64,000 nucleotides of DNA, from contig NZ_JASKMS010000018.1 in NCBI RefSeq assembly GCF_030124145.1, positions 62,001 to 126,000 on the forward strand, read 5' to 3'. The position numbers and the translations under genes were made by a program. This document shows positions 53,047 to 61,316 of this stretch, piece by piece (the first letter of the stretch is position 1; each line of letters opens with the position of its first letter). The notes beneath the pieces were generated by a model. That model did no database searches and was not told the origin of the DNA. It saw only the letters and a list, made by a program, of their open reading frames with translations. The stretch is from Streptomyces sp. 378. Its GTDB lineage: Bacteria; Actinomycetota; Actinomycetes; Streptomycetales; Streptomycetaceae.

Positions 53047-53090
53047 GTGCGGGCGCGGGGAACCGCGCGACCGGCCCCACGCACCCGCAG
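53047..53090. repeat. Streptomyces intergenic hairpin element
   Basis: GCGCGG-GGAA-CCGCGC (53053-53068) forms a hairpin with a GGAA loop, flanked by GTGCGGG and CACGCACCCGCAG. I recognise the sequence type GCGGGGAACxGCGCGACxxGCCCC as a family found many times between genes in Streptomyces chromosomes, often after stop codons. Here it is 44 bp from the end of the Xaa-Pro peptidase gene and may end its transcript. Confidence 0.6.
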
Positions 53091-53133
53091 ACGACACTCA
53101 GCCCTCGGAGGACACTCGGCCCTCGGGCGACAC

Positions 53134-54591
53134 TCAGCCCTTGAGGGCGGCCATCCATGCCTCGACCTCGTCGGACCGCCGAGGCAGCGCCGCACTCAGA
53201 TTCCGGTTGCCGTCCTCCGTCACGAGGATGTCGTCCTCGATCCGCACCCCGATGCCCCGGTACTCCTGCGGCACCGTCAGGTCATCGGCCTGGAAGTACA
53301 GCCCGGGCTCCACCGTGAGGCACATCCCCGGTTCGAGAACACCGTCGACGTACGCCTCGACCCGGGCCGCCGCACAGTCGTGCACGTCCATGCCGAGCAT
53401 GTGCCCGGTGCCGTGCAGCGTCCAGCGCCGCTGAAGCCCGAGCTCCAGCACCCGCTCCACGGGCCCCTCGACGAGCCCCCACTCGACGAGCTTCTCGGTC
53501 AGCACCCGCTGGGCGGCGTCGTGGAAGTCGCGGTACTTCGCTCCGGGCTTGACCGCCGCGATCCCGGCCTCCTGCGCCTCGTACACGGCGTCGTAGATCT
53601 TGCGCTGGATCTCGTCGAACCGACCGTTGATCGGCAGGGTGCGCGTCACGTCGGCCGTGTAGTAGGTGTGCGTCTCGACACCCGCGTCGAGCAGCAGCAG
53701 CTCGCCCGAGCGCACGGCCCCGTCGTTGCGCACCCAGTGCAGCGTGCAGGCGTGCGGGCCGGCCGCGGCGATCGTGCCGTAGCCGACGTCGTTGCCCTCG
53801 ACGCGCGCGCGGAGGAAGAACGTGCCCTCGATGTACCGCTCGGAGGTCGCCTCGGCCTTGTCGAGGACCTTCACGACGTCCTCGAAGCCGCGCACGGTCG
53901 AGTCGACCGCCTTCTGCAGCTCGCCGATCTCGAACGCGTCCTTGACCAGTCGCGCCTCGGAGAGGAAGACCCGCAGCTCCTCGTCGCGCTCGGCGGTGAC
54001 CTTGTCGGTCAGGGCCGCCTCGATGCCGGCGTCGTAGCCGCGCACGACCCGCACCGGGCCGGTGGCCTCGCGCAGGGCGCCGGCCAGCTCGCGCACGTCG
54101 GAGGCGGGGATGCCGTACAGCTGCCCGGCCTCGGTGAGGGAGTGCCGGCGGCCGACCCACAGCTCGCCCTGGCCGTCCAGCCAGAACTCGCCGTTCTCCC
54201 GGTCCGAACGCGGCAGGAGGTAGATCGTCGCCTCGTGGCCCTCGTCCCTGGGCTCCAGGACCAGGACGCCGTCCTCGGTCTGGTTGCCGGTGAGGTAGGC
54301 GTACTCGACGGAGGCGCGGAAGGCGTACTCGGTGTCGTTCGAGCGGGTCTTCAGGTTGCCCGCGGGGATCACCAGGCGCTCGCCCGGGAAGCGCGCGGAC
54401 AGCGCGGCCCGGCGGGCGGCGGTCTCGGCGGCCTGGGGGATGGGGTCGAGGTCGCGCAGCTCGGTGTCGGCCCAGCCGCTCTTCATGTTCTCGGCCAGCT
54501 CATCGGACACGCCCGGGTACAGTCCGTTCTTCCGCTGCTTGATCGGCTCTTCGCTCTCGTCCGGGATCGCCGGTGTGAGCTCCTCGGCCAC
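53134..54591 (-). CDS. pepP: Xaa-Pro aminopeptidase (aminopeptidase P, M24B)
   Basis: A 485-residue metallopeptidase that removes an N-terminal residue before proline. The N-terminal AMP_N domain covers about 50-180. The pita-bread catalytic domain (about 215-480) has ligands in LLDAGVETHTYYTADVTRT (two Asp), HGTGHMLGMDVHD (His), TVEPGLY (Glu) and GIGVRIEDD (Glu). The GTG at 54591 is used because GAGGAGG is 6 bases away; an ATG at 54597 directly abuts that ribosome site. Probably cytosolic. Confidence 0.94.
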   Translation of the reverse strand: MAEELTPAIPDESEEPIKQRKNGLYPGVSDELAENMKSGWADTELRDLDPIPQAAETAARRAALSARFPGERLVIPAGNLKTRSNDTEYAFRASVEYAYLTGNQTEDGVLVLEPRDEGHEATIYLLPRSDRENGEFWLDGQGELWVGRRHSLTEAGQLYGIPASDVRELAGALREATGPVRVVRGYDAGIEAALTDKVTAERDEELRVFLSEARLVKDAFEIGELQKAVDSTVRGFEDVVKVLDKAEATSERYIEGTFFLRARVEGNDVGYGTIAAAGPHACTLHWVRNDGAVRSGELLLLDAGVETHTYYTADVTRTLPINGRFDEIQRKIYDAVYEAQEAGIAAVKPGAKYRDFHDAAQRVLTEKLVEWGLVEGPVERVLELGLQRRWTLHGTGHMLGMDVHDCAAARVEAYVDGVLEPGMCLTVEPGLYFQADDLTVPQEYRGIGVRIEDDILVTEDGNRNLSAALPRRSDEVEAWMAALKG

Positions 54592-54673
54592 GGTCATCCT
54601 CCTCGATACGCCACTGGACCACCGTCCACTGTACGGCGGCGCGGGAGGGGCCCCAGGGCGATGACGAGGAGCG

Positions 54674-56188
54674 TTACTCGAACCGGACCGCGAGGAGCAC
54701 GACGTCCTCCGCACCGTCCGCCGCGTCCAGCTCCTCCGGCAGCACACAGCGCAGGACGTGGTCGGCGATCGCGCCGGGATCGCCGCGCAGAGCCCGGGGC
54801 ACTCCGGCGGCCGCCGCGTGCAGCCGGGAGAAGGCGCGGTCCGTGGTCTCGCCGGTGCGGTGCAGCAGCCCGTCGGTGTAGAGCAGAACCGTCTCTCCGG
54901 GCTCGGCGAGGATCTCCACGCTCGGCGCCTCCCAGCAGGCGAGCATGCCCAGCGGGGCGGAGACGGACGTCTCGACGAACTCCGTACGGCGCTGCCCGAT
55001 CAGCAGGGGCGGACTGTGCCCGGCGCCGGCCAGCGTGATCTTGCGCGCGGCCGGTTCGCAGTAGCCGAACAGGGCGGTGGCCGAGCGGGCCGGTTCGGTC
55101 AGCCGCAGCAGCAGCTCCAGGTCGGACAGGACGGCGACCGGGTCCTCTCCTTCCATCACGGCGTACGCGCGCAGCGACGCCCGCAGCCGTCCCATCGCGG
55201 CGACCGCGCTCGGGCCCGACCCGGTGACGGATCCCACGGCGAGGCCGAGGGCGGCGTCGGGCAGCGGCAGCGCGTCGTACCAGTCGCCGCCGCCCCGCGG
55301 GCCGGTGCGGTGCCGGGCGGCGAGCTGGACCCCGGCGACCCGGGGCAGTCGCGCGGGCAGCAGCTCGTCCGACATCGTGGCCATGGACGTGCGTGTGCGT
55401 TCCAGTTCGAGGAGCCGGGCCAGGTGCTCGGCGGCGTAGCGCGCGTAGAGGCCGGCGAGGTGGCGCTGCCGTTCGCCCGGCTCGGCGGGTTCGTCGTAGA
55501 ACCAGACGGCGGCGCCGAGACGGCCGGCGGTGTCGGTGGCCAGGGGGAGGGCGTAGCTGGCCGCGTAGCCCAGGCGGGCCGCGACCTCGCGGTGGCGGGG
55601 GTCGAGCCCTTCCGTGGCGAACAGGTCGGGCTCGGCGATGCCGCCCTCGCCGCCCGGCAGCCCTTCGAGGATCCGGCCGTAGGACAGGGCGCTGCGCGGG
55701 ACGGTCTCGATGTGGCCGAGGTCGGCGCGGGCGAGGCCCAGGCCGGTGGTGGTGTCCGGGCCGAGTCCGTCACCGGGTTCCAGGACGACGAGGCCGCGCC
55801 GGGCGCCCACCAGGGCGGCACCGGCCCCCAGCAGTTCCGGGAGCGCCGCGTCGAGCGTGGCCGTCCGGGCCAGGCGTTCGGTGAGTTCGTGCAGGGTGGT
55901 GAGGTCGGATACCCAGCCGGCGAGACGGTCCTGAAGCACCGCGCCGGCGGGAGCCGGGGGCTGTGCGGGGGCGGCCGGAGGTGCACCCGCCGCGACGGGC
56001 GCGACAGTGTGTGCGGGCGCGGGAACCGTTGAATCGATTCCAGCCACTTTCGGAGGGTGCGGAGCGTTCATGGTGTCCGGCCTTGCAACCGGGACGTACT
56101 GCTCAAAAGCATCGCAAACCCCCATGTCATTCTGCGTCGCTAGCAGTGTCTCCACATGTACACGCACTCGTGAGGAGATGTCCAGCAT
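54674..56188 (-). CDS. SpoIIE-type PP2C phosphatase with GAF domain
   Basis: A 504-residue protein. The first 40 residues (MLDISSRVRVHVETLLATQ) recall a conserved Streptomyces start, followed by a Pro/Ala linker. A GAF-like sensor lies at about 85-260 and the PP2C/SpoIIE domain at about 275-504, with GGDWYDALPL (metal-binding Asp), LAGAGHSPPLL and TVLLYTDGLL. It should dephosphorylate an anti-anti-sigma factor. No such partner lies next to it, but HATPase kinases at 49224 and 59396 are nearby. It points away from the prim-pol gene across a 504-bp region. Confidence 0.92.
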   Translation of the reverse strand: MLDISSRVRVHVETLLATQNDMGVCDAFEQYVPVARPDTMNAPHPPKVAGIDSTVPAPAHTVAPVAAGAPPAAPAQPPAPAGAVLQDRLAGWVSDLTTLHELTERLARTATLDAALPELLGAGAALVGARRGLVVLEPGDGLGPDTTTGLGLARADLGHIETVPRSALSYGRILEGLPGGEGGIAEPDLFATEGLDPRHREVAARLGYAASYALPLATDTAGRLGAAVWFYDEPAEPGERQRHLAGLYARYAAEHLARLLELERTRTSMATMSDELLPARLPRVAGVQLAARHRTGPRGGGDWYDALPLPDAALGLAVGSVTGSGPSAVAAMGRLRASLRAYAVMEGEDPVAVLSDLELLLRLTEPARSATALFGYCEPAARKITLAGAGHSPPLLIGQRRTEFVETSVSAPLGMLACWEAPSVEILAEPGETVLLYTDGLLHRTGETTDRAFSRLHAAAAGVPRALRGDPGAIADHVLRCVLPEELDAADGAEDVVLLAVRFE

Positions 56189-56692
56189 TGTCCTGCCGGG
56201 ATTACTGGTGTCCGTGAGGTCCGACGAACAACTCTCCTTCCTCTTGCGGAAAAGCGAAGTTGGCTGAAAACTGCCTCAGGGGACGGCTTATTGCGGTCGA
56301 CTGGGCTTGCTCGACGGAGCGTCACAACGGTCGTGATGGGTACGTACTCGGTAAAGGCCAGGGGTGGTTGGGAGCCACCCGGAACCTGGTGACGGAACCG
56401 GGCGTCCTATCCACCGACGACCGTGCCCCATCCTCCCGTGGCGGAGGCGGAGAGAACTACGCGCGACGGCAAACGCCATACTTCGCCACCCCTACGCCAG
56501 GCCCCTGCTTTCGGTAGACGCAGTATGGGCGGGACGGCCGCGGAGGCAGTCCGAAGCTCGACCCACAGGGGGTTCCCCTTGCCTCGAGCAGGGGTGTGAT
56601 GCGCCAACAGGTACGCACAGTGAAGTGACCGACACATGATGTGATGTGGACCACCGTGTTGCCAGGCGTGCAACGGAAAGGAACGAGCGCTC
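56189..56692. other. Intergenic region (504 bp) between divergent genes
   Basis: No supported gene; two open frames (56260-56517 plus, 56457-56654 minus) overlap each other and lack codon bias. A hairpin is seen at about 56556-56590: GCTCGA and TCGAGC outside, AGGGG and CCCCT inside. Promoters for the divergent phosphatase and prim-pol genes are expected. Confidence 0.6.
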
Positions 56693-57358
56693 ATGCGCGA
56701 GATCCTCGGAAGGCGACGCAGGCTCCTGTCCCAGCGCAGCGACGGGAGGCCTGAGCTGATCGGCGCGGCCCTGACCTACGCGACTCAATGGCAGTGGCCC
56801 GTACTCCCGGGTGTGGCGGCGGACCCCGAGGGGCACTCCCGCTGCAGCTGCCCCGACCCCGAGTGCACAGTGCCCGGCGCGCACCCCTTCGACCCCGGCC
56901 TCCTCGCGGCCACCACCGACGGGCGCATGGTGCGCTGGTGGTGGGGCAACCGGCCGACGGCGCCGATCGTCATGGCCACCGGCGGCCGCGCCCCCTGCGC
57001 GGTCTCCCTGCCGGCCCTGCCGGCCGCCCGCGCGCTCAAGGCGCTCGACCGGACGGGCATGCGGCTCGGCCCGGTCGTCGCCTCCCCCACCCGCTGGGCG
57101 ATCCTCGTCAAGCCGTACTCCATGGAGCAGCTCGGCGAGCTGCTCTACGCCAAGGACTTCGTGCCCGGCTCGCTCCGCTTCCACGGTGAGGGCGGTTATC
57201 TGGCCCTGCCCCCGTCCGGGACGGGCCACGGCGAGATCCGCTGGGAGCGCGCGCCGCTGCCCGGCTCGGCCTCGCCGTGGGTGCCCGATGTGGAGGCCGT
57301 GGTGGACGCCGTGGTGGAAGCCCTCACTCGTACGGGTGTGAGCGCGCCCGAGTTGTAG
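56693..57358 (+). CDS. Prim-pol N-terminal-domain protein (bifunctional primase/polymerase-like)
   Basis: A 221-residue protein that matches the PF09250 prim-pol domain found at the N-terminus of plasmid and phage replication primases, but it stands alone without a helicase. Features: ALTYATQWQWPVLPG, the Cys cluster CSCPDPEC followed by GAHPF (about 53-66), and WWWGNRPTAPIVMATG (about 81-96). The acidic catalytic residues of active prim-pol enzymes are not obvious to me, so it may be a non-catalytic nucleic-acid binder. AAAGGAA precedes the ATG. Confidence 0.82.
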   Translation: MREILGRRRRLLSQRSDGRPELIGAALTYATQWQWPVLPGVAADPEGHSRCSCPDPECTVPGAHPFDPGLLAATTDGRMVRWWWGNRPTAPIVMATGGRAPCAVSLPALPAARALKALDRTGMRLGPVVASPTRWAILVKPYSMEQLGELLYAKDFVPGSLRFHGEGGYLALPPSGTGHGEIRWERAPLPGSASPWVPDVEAVVDAVVEALTRTGVSAPEL

Positions 57359-57413
57359 GGCGGTCGGGCGCGCCGAGCCCGGCGCCCGCCCCGGCGCGTT
57401 AAGTTCCGGAACC

Positions 57414-58064
57414 ATGCGGCGTCCCGCCCGGGGCCGCTCCCGGGACTCCCGAAAGACCAGACTGCTCGCCCTCGCGGGGGTCGTGGTGGCGTGCGCGGTC
57501 GCACTGCCGCTGGCGGTGGCGTCCGCGGGGTCGGTGGGGTCCATGGGGTCTTTGGGGCCCGCGAGCTCTGCGGGGGCGAAGGGCGTTGTGGATTCGGCGG
57601 GTCCCGACGTCCGCACGTCCGGTTCCGGCGCCGTACGTCCCTCCCCGCGCGCCGACGACAAGGCGCCGGGGGCGTCCTTCGCCGCCCCCGGCCTCCCTGT
57701 GCTCGGCCAGGGCCTGTCGACCGTCGTGCGCTGCGGTTCCGAACTTTCCTCCCCCGACGGCATCGAGGCGCAGACCTGTGTCGTGACGCGGGGTGCGGAC
57801 ACCTGGGCGCGGACCTACTACCGCAATGCGACCGGCGAGGCGCTGGACGCCGTGCTGAGCCTCATGGGCCCCGACGACCGGAGTGTGCGGATCAGGTGCG
57901 CCGTGGGGGCCGGGGACGAGCCGGGGACCTGTGAGACGCCGCGGGAGCCCGTACGCGGGAGGCCGACGGCGTACACAGCCGTCGCGGAGTTCGCCGAGCC
58001 GGGCGGGCGGGGACCGCTGCTGCTGCGCTCGGGGAGCAACTCGCCTGTGAGAACGCGCAGTTGA
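57414..58064 (+). CDS. Hypothetical secreted protein
   Basis: A 216-residue protein with a basic start and one hydrophobic stretch (about 17-38), likely a signal peptide or anchor. A Ser/Gly/Ala-rich, probably disordered part (about 38-95) follows, then a small domain (about 100-205) with three Cys (VVRCGSE, QTCVVTR and RIRCAVG; a fourth in GTCETP), which could form two disulphides outside the cell. No family is known to me. It is closed by a strong terminator. Confidence 0.72.
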   Translation: MRRPARGRSRDSRKTRLLALAGVVVACAVALPLAVASAGSVGSMGSLGPASSAGAKGVVDSAGPDVRTSGSGAVRPSPRADDKAPGASFAAPGLPVLGQGLSTVVRCGSELSSPDGIEAQTCVVTRGADTWARTYYRNATGEALDAVLSLMGPDDRSVRIRCAVGAGDEPGTCETPREPVRGRPTAYTAVAEFAEPGGRGPLLLRSGSNSPVRTRS

Positions 58065-58105
58065 CGCCCGGCTGCGTTCCGTGAACGGAAGCGAAGACGA
58101 AAAGA

Positions 58106-58143
58106 CCCGGTTGCTGGCGACGGGGGATGCACCAGCAACCGGG
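58106..58143 (+). terminator. Terminator of the secreted-protein gene
   Basis: Perfect 12-bp stem CCCGGTTGCTGG (58106-58117) with CCAGCAACCGGG (58132-58143) around a 14-base loop, 41 bp after the stop codon. An A-rich run precedes it, so it could also act on the minus strand, where the sequence would end in a T-rich run. Confidence 0.85.
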
Positions 58144-58295
58144 CTACGGGAACGGTAACAAGAGATCGGCGGTTCGCAAATTCGATCTCGTCTTTCCGGT
58201 CACCGACTGGCTTGTCCGGACCGGGAGTTGTGATCGACGCGGGCCGTGCGGGTCCGGCCCGCCGGTGGTGCGGCCGGCCGCACCACCGGCGGGTG

Positions 58296-59285
58296 TCAGC
58301 TGAGCGTGACCTGCCGGTTGGTGAGGCCGCCCCGGGCGCGGCGCTCGTCCGCGGTGAGCGCCGCGTCCGTCGCCAGGGCGGCGGCGAGGCGCTCGGCGAA
58401 CTCGGCCGCCGGCTTCTCGATGTCCTCGGCCTTGACGTCGCTGGGCAGGTCCCACACCGGCACCGTGAGCCCGTGAGCGCGGAAGGAGCCCACCAGGCGG
58501 GTGCCCTCGCCGAGGCTGGAGCGGCCCGCCGCGTGCAGCCGCGCGAGGGCGTCCAGAAGCCGCTCCTCGGCATGCGGCATGACCCACCGCAGATGGTTCT
58601 TCTCCGGCGTCTCGCACCAGTACGCGGCGTCCACGCCCTGGAGCTTGACGGTCGGGATGGCCGCGGCGTTGGCCCGCTCCAGGGAGGCGGTCACGTCGGG
58701 CGTGGCGTTCTCCGGGTCCGGGACCCAGAACTCGAAGCCGCTGTGCACTTCTGGCTCGAACACGCCCTCGGGGTCGAGCAGGTCCTGCAACCGGGGGCTG
58801 TCGGCCGGGGCGCGGCGACCCTGCACGGGTGTGCCGGGCTGGGCCTGAAGGGCGCGCTGGAGGGTGTCGGCGAGGTCGCGGCTGATGTCGCCGGAGGAGG
58901 TGTCGTTCTGCAGGCCGAGCAGGACCGAGCCGTCGTCGCGGCGCAGGGCGGGCCAGGCCATGGGCAGGACCGTGGCCAGGGTGACCGCGGGGACGCCCTC
59001 GGGCAGGCCGTCCTTCAGGGTCAGGTCGACCGTGGCCGCGGGCACCAGCTCGCGCAGGGCCACCCAGTCGCACTCGCCGGGCAGACCCTCGAAGGGGCGA
59101 TGCACCAGTTCGGTCGCGGCGTGGGAGGCGGCCCGGCCGTGACAGGCCTTGTAGCGGCGGCCGCTGCCGCAGGGGCAGGGCTCGCGGGCGCCGACGACCG
59201 GAACGTCTCCCTCGGCACCCGCGGTGCGGGCCCCGCCCGTGGTCTGCGGGCGCTTGGCCTTCGTCTGGGGTCGCTTCTTGGCCAT
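58296..59285 (-). CDS. SEC-C motif protein, DUF5926-like
   Basis: A 329-residue protein. A basic leader (MAKKRPQTKAKRPQT) is followed by a SEC-C zinc finger at about 36-49, PCPCGSGRRYKACHG, as in the tail of SecA. The rest (about 55-329) is a large acidic domain known in actinobacteria as DUF5926, without known activity. SEC-C modules bind zinc and often mediate contacts with proteins or ribosomes. The gene is single, with a good ATG at 59285. Confidence 0.85.
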   Translation of the reverse strand: MAKKRPQTKAKRPQTTGGARTAGAEGDVPVVGAREPCPCGSGRRYKACHGRAASHAATELVHRPFEGLPGECDWVALRELVPAATVDLTLKDGLPEGVPAVTLATVLPMAWPALRRDDGSVLLGLQNDTSSGDISRDLADTLQRALQAQPGTPVQGRRAPADSPRLQDLLDPEGVFEPEVHSGFEFWVPDPENATPDVTASLERANAAAIPTVKLQGVDAAYWCETPEKNHLRWVMPHAEERLLDALARLHAAGRSSLGEGTRLVGSFRAHGLTVPVWDLPSDVKAEDIEKPAAEFAERLAAALATDAALTADERRARGGLTNRQVTLS

Positions 59286-59359
59286 CGATGGGTCTCCCGG
59301 TTACGGCTCGTCTCGTACGGTCGCGAGCCTAGCCGTTCGTGACCCGGGCCACGGGGTCC

Positions 59360-59368
59360 TGTGGACAA
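59360..59368 (-). promoter_or_regulatory. Single exact DnaA box
   Basis: TGTGGACAA (TTGTCCACA on the minus strand) between the SEC-C gene and the HATPase gene. A lone box; may be chance or a DnaA-controlled promoter. Confidence 0.45.
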
Positions 59369-59395
59369 CACCCGGTCCAGCGCGGCGTGCGGCGC

Positions 59396-59947
59396 TCAGT
59401 CCCTGTCGTCGAAGGCGTCCGCGAAGCCCAGCCCGGGTATCCGGGAGACCGCGGGGGCGGTGACGCGCGTCGCGAAGTCGTCGCGGCGGTGTCCGGCGTC
59501 GGGGTCGTGGACGTCGTCGTGGACGACGACCCACACGGTGACCTCGCCGCGGATGTCGTCGCGCACGCCCCAGTCGTCGGCGAGCGCGGTGATGATGTTC
59601 AGCCCGCGACCGCCGTGCGCCGTGACCGACGGGGTCGCGGGGGCGGGGCGGGTCGGGCCGCCGCCGTCCGTGACCTCGACGACGAGCCGCCCGGTCGGGT
59701 CCACACGCCACGCGGCACGCACGTCACCGTCGCCCGAGAGCGCGTCGCCCAGGGGTCTGCCGTGCTTGCACGCGTTGCTCAAGAGTTCGGAAAGGATCAG
59801 TACGGCGTCGTCGATGACCGACTCCGCGACTCCGCCTCTGCGCAGCTGCGTACGCATCCGGTGTCGCGCTTCCCCCACGCCCGCAGGGCCATGGGGTACG
59901 GCCATGCTCGACGACGTGGGCACCTCCTGTGCCACCACCAACGCCAC
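59396..59947 (-). CDS. HATPase-type ATP-binding protein (RsbW-like)
   Basis: A 183-residue GHKL ATPase. Motif N is LSELLSNACKHG (about 52-63), G1 is VTDGGGPTRP and G2 is GGRGLNIITALAD. The frame is open to an ATG at 60034, but the GTG at 59947 has AAGGAGG at 8 bases and gives a typical length, so it is chosen. Such proteins act as anti-sigma kinases or as regulators in Streptomyces; the partner is not evident here. The C-terminal 40 residues are an extra charged tail. Confidence 0.88.
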   Translation of the reverse strand: MALVVAQEVPTSSSMAVPHGPAGVGEARHRMRTQLRRGGVAESVIDDAVLILSELLSNACKHGRPLGDALSGDGDVRAAWRVDPTGRLVVEVTDGGGPTRPAPATPSVTAHGGRGLNIITALADDWGVRDDIRGEVTVWVVVHDDVHDPDAGHRRDDFATRVTAPAVSRIPGLGFADAFDDRD

Positions 59948-60200
59948 CCCCGAGACCTCCTTCGCCCCACGCCACGGTGTGGATGCCCCTTTGGCCTGTA
60001 CCGGAAACCGGCCGATCCACCCCCGGTGACGCATTCACCACGGGCGAATACGGACCGAACGCGCCGGAGCACTCCTGGTAATCACCTGGCTGGAAATCAT
60101 CGGTGTGGCCGGGAAGGGAGGATCCCGCTGTCCGGGGCGCGGGGTCAAGAGGTGTGCGTGGGTCTGGTGGGACTTGAGGGATTACGCGTCGGTCCGGTTG

Positions 60201-61028
60201 TCAGCGGCCGAGCTGGTCCAGCACCGCACGCGGGCGGTTGGTGATGATGGCGTCCACACCCAGCCCGACGCAGAGATCCACGTCCGCGGGCTCGTTCACG
60301 GTCCATACGTGCACCTGGTGCCCGGCTTGCTTCAGGCGCTCGATGCACACGGGGTGATGGCGTGCGATCCGGAGGGAGGGTCCCGCGATCCGCACGCCCG
60401 GGGGCAGCCGTCCGTCGCGCAGCCGGGGCGAGGGGAACTGCGTCAGATGGACCGTCGGGAGCGTCGGCGAGGCGGCACGCACGCGTTGCAGCGAGCGGGC
60501 CGAGAAACTCATGACGCGCACCTGGGACTCCTCGGCGGAGGCCGGGGCGTCGAGACCGAACCGCTTCAGCAGGACCAGCAGCCGGTCCTCGACCTGCCCC
60601 GCCCAGCGCGTGGGGTGCTTGGTCTCGATGGCCAGTTCCACGCGGCGCCCGGCGTCGGCGACGAGTTCCAGCAACCGCTCCAGGGTGAGCACGGAGGTCG
60701 CCTCGCGGTCCTCCGGGCGGTGCTCCCAGTCGGGTTCCTCGTCGCGTCCCTTCCAGGCCTCGCCCGTCTTCCAGGAGCCGAAGTCCAGGGCGGCGAGGTC
60801 GGCCAGCTCCAGTGCGGAGACGGCGCCGCGGCCGTTGGACGTACGGTTGATCCGGCGGTCGTGCACACACACCAGGTGGCCGTCGGCGGTGAGGCGCACA
60901 TCGCATTCGAGGGCGTCCGCGCCGTCCTCGATGGCCTTGGTGTACGCGGCCAGGGTGTGTTCCGGGGCGTCCTCGGAGGCTCCGCGGTGGGCGACGACTT
61001 GAATCACGTGCTGTCGTGCGTGGGTCAC
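60201..61028 (-). CDS. Glycerophosphodiester phosphodiesterase (GDPD family)
   Basis: A 275-residue TIM-barrel enzyme that splits glycerophosphodiesters into glycerol 3-phosphate and an alcohol. Catalytic and metal residues are visible: AHRGASEDAPEHT (about 14-26, His-Arg and Glu), LECDVRLTADGHLVCVHD (about 42-59, Glu, Asp and His) and AIETKHP (about 133-139). No signal peptide, so it is cytosolic. GTG at 61028 is used; the longer frame lacks support. Confidence 0.92.
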   Translation of the reverse strand: MTHARQHVIQVVAHRGASEDAPEHTLAAYTKAIEDGADALECDVRLTADGHLVCVHDRRINRTSNGRGAVSALELADLAALDFGSWKTGEAWKGRDEEPDWEHRPEDREATSVLTLERLLELVADAGRRVELAIETKHPTRWAGQVEDRLLVLLKRFGLDAPASAEESQVRVMSFSARSLQRVRAASPTLPTVHLTQFPSPRLRDGRLPPGVRIAGPSLRIARHHPVCIERLKQAGHQVHVWTVNEPADVDLCVGLGVDAIITNRPRAVLDQLGR

Positions 61029-61316
61029 CGCGTCATGGTGCCACCGAGTGCGGGTACGCGTCCGGTCGGACGGACTCGACGGGTGCGCAGGTCCGGACGG
61101 AGGCATTGGGATTGCATCCATTCAGCCTGTAATGACCTATATAAAGAATGGCCTCGGACGCACAGGCACCGCTTATGGTGCTCTGACGGCCTGTGGGAAA
61201 AGCTGACGGCATACAAAGGGACAAGCATCGCGGTATCGCGCCGGCCCGTTCGACGGGTGGAAAAGGCGTGATCGCGTGCGACCCGGAGAAACGGCCGTGG
61301 ATCTAGGAGAGAAGCT

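Larger units (their letters stand above)
52803..53133. other. Intergenic region (331 bp) upstream of glyQS
   Basis: Holds a TetR-type palindrome (52843-52854) and a Streptomyces intergenic hairpin element (53047-53090), listed separately. The glyQS promoter must lie here. No gene or convincing T-box leader was found. Confidence 0.65.
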
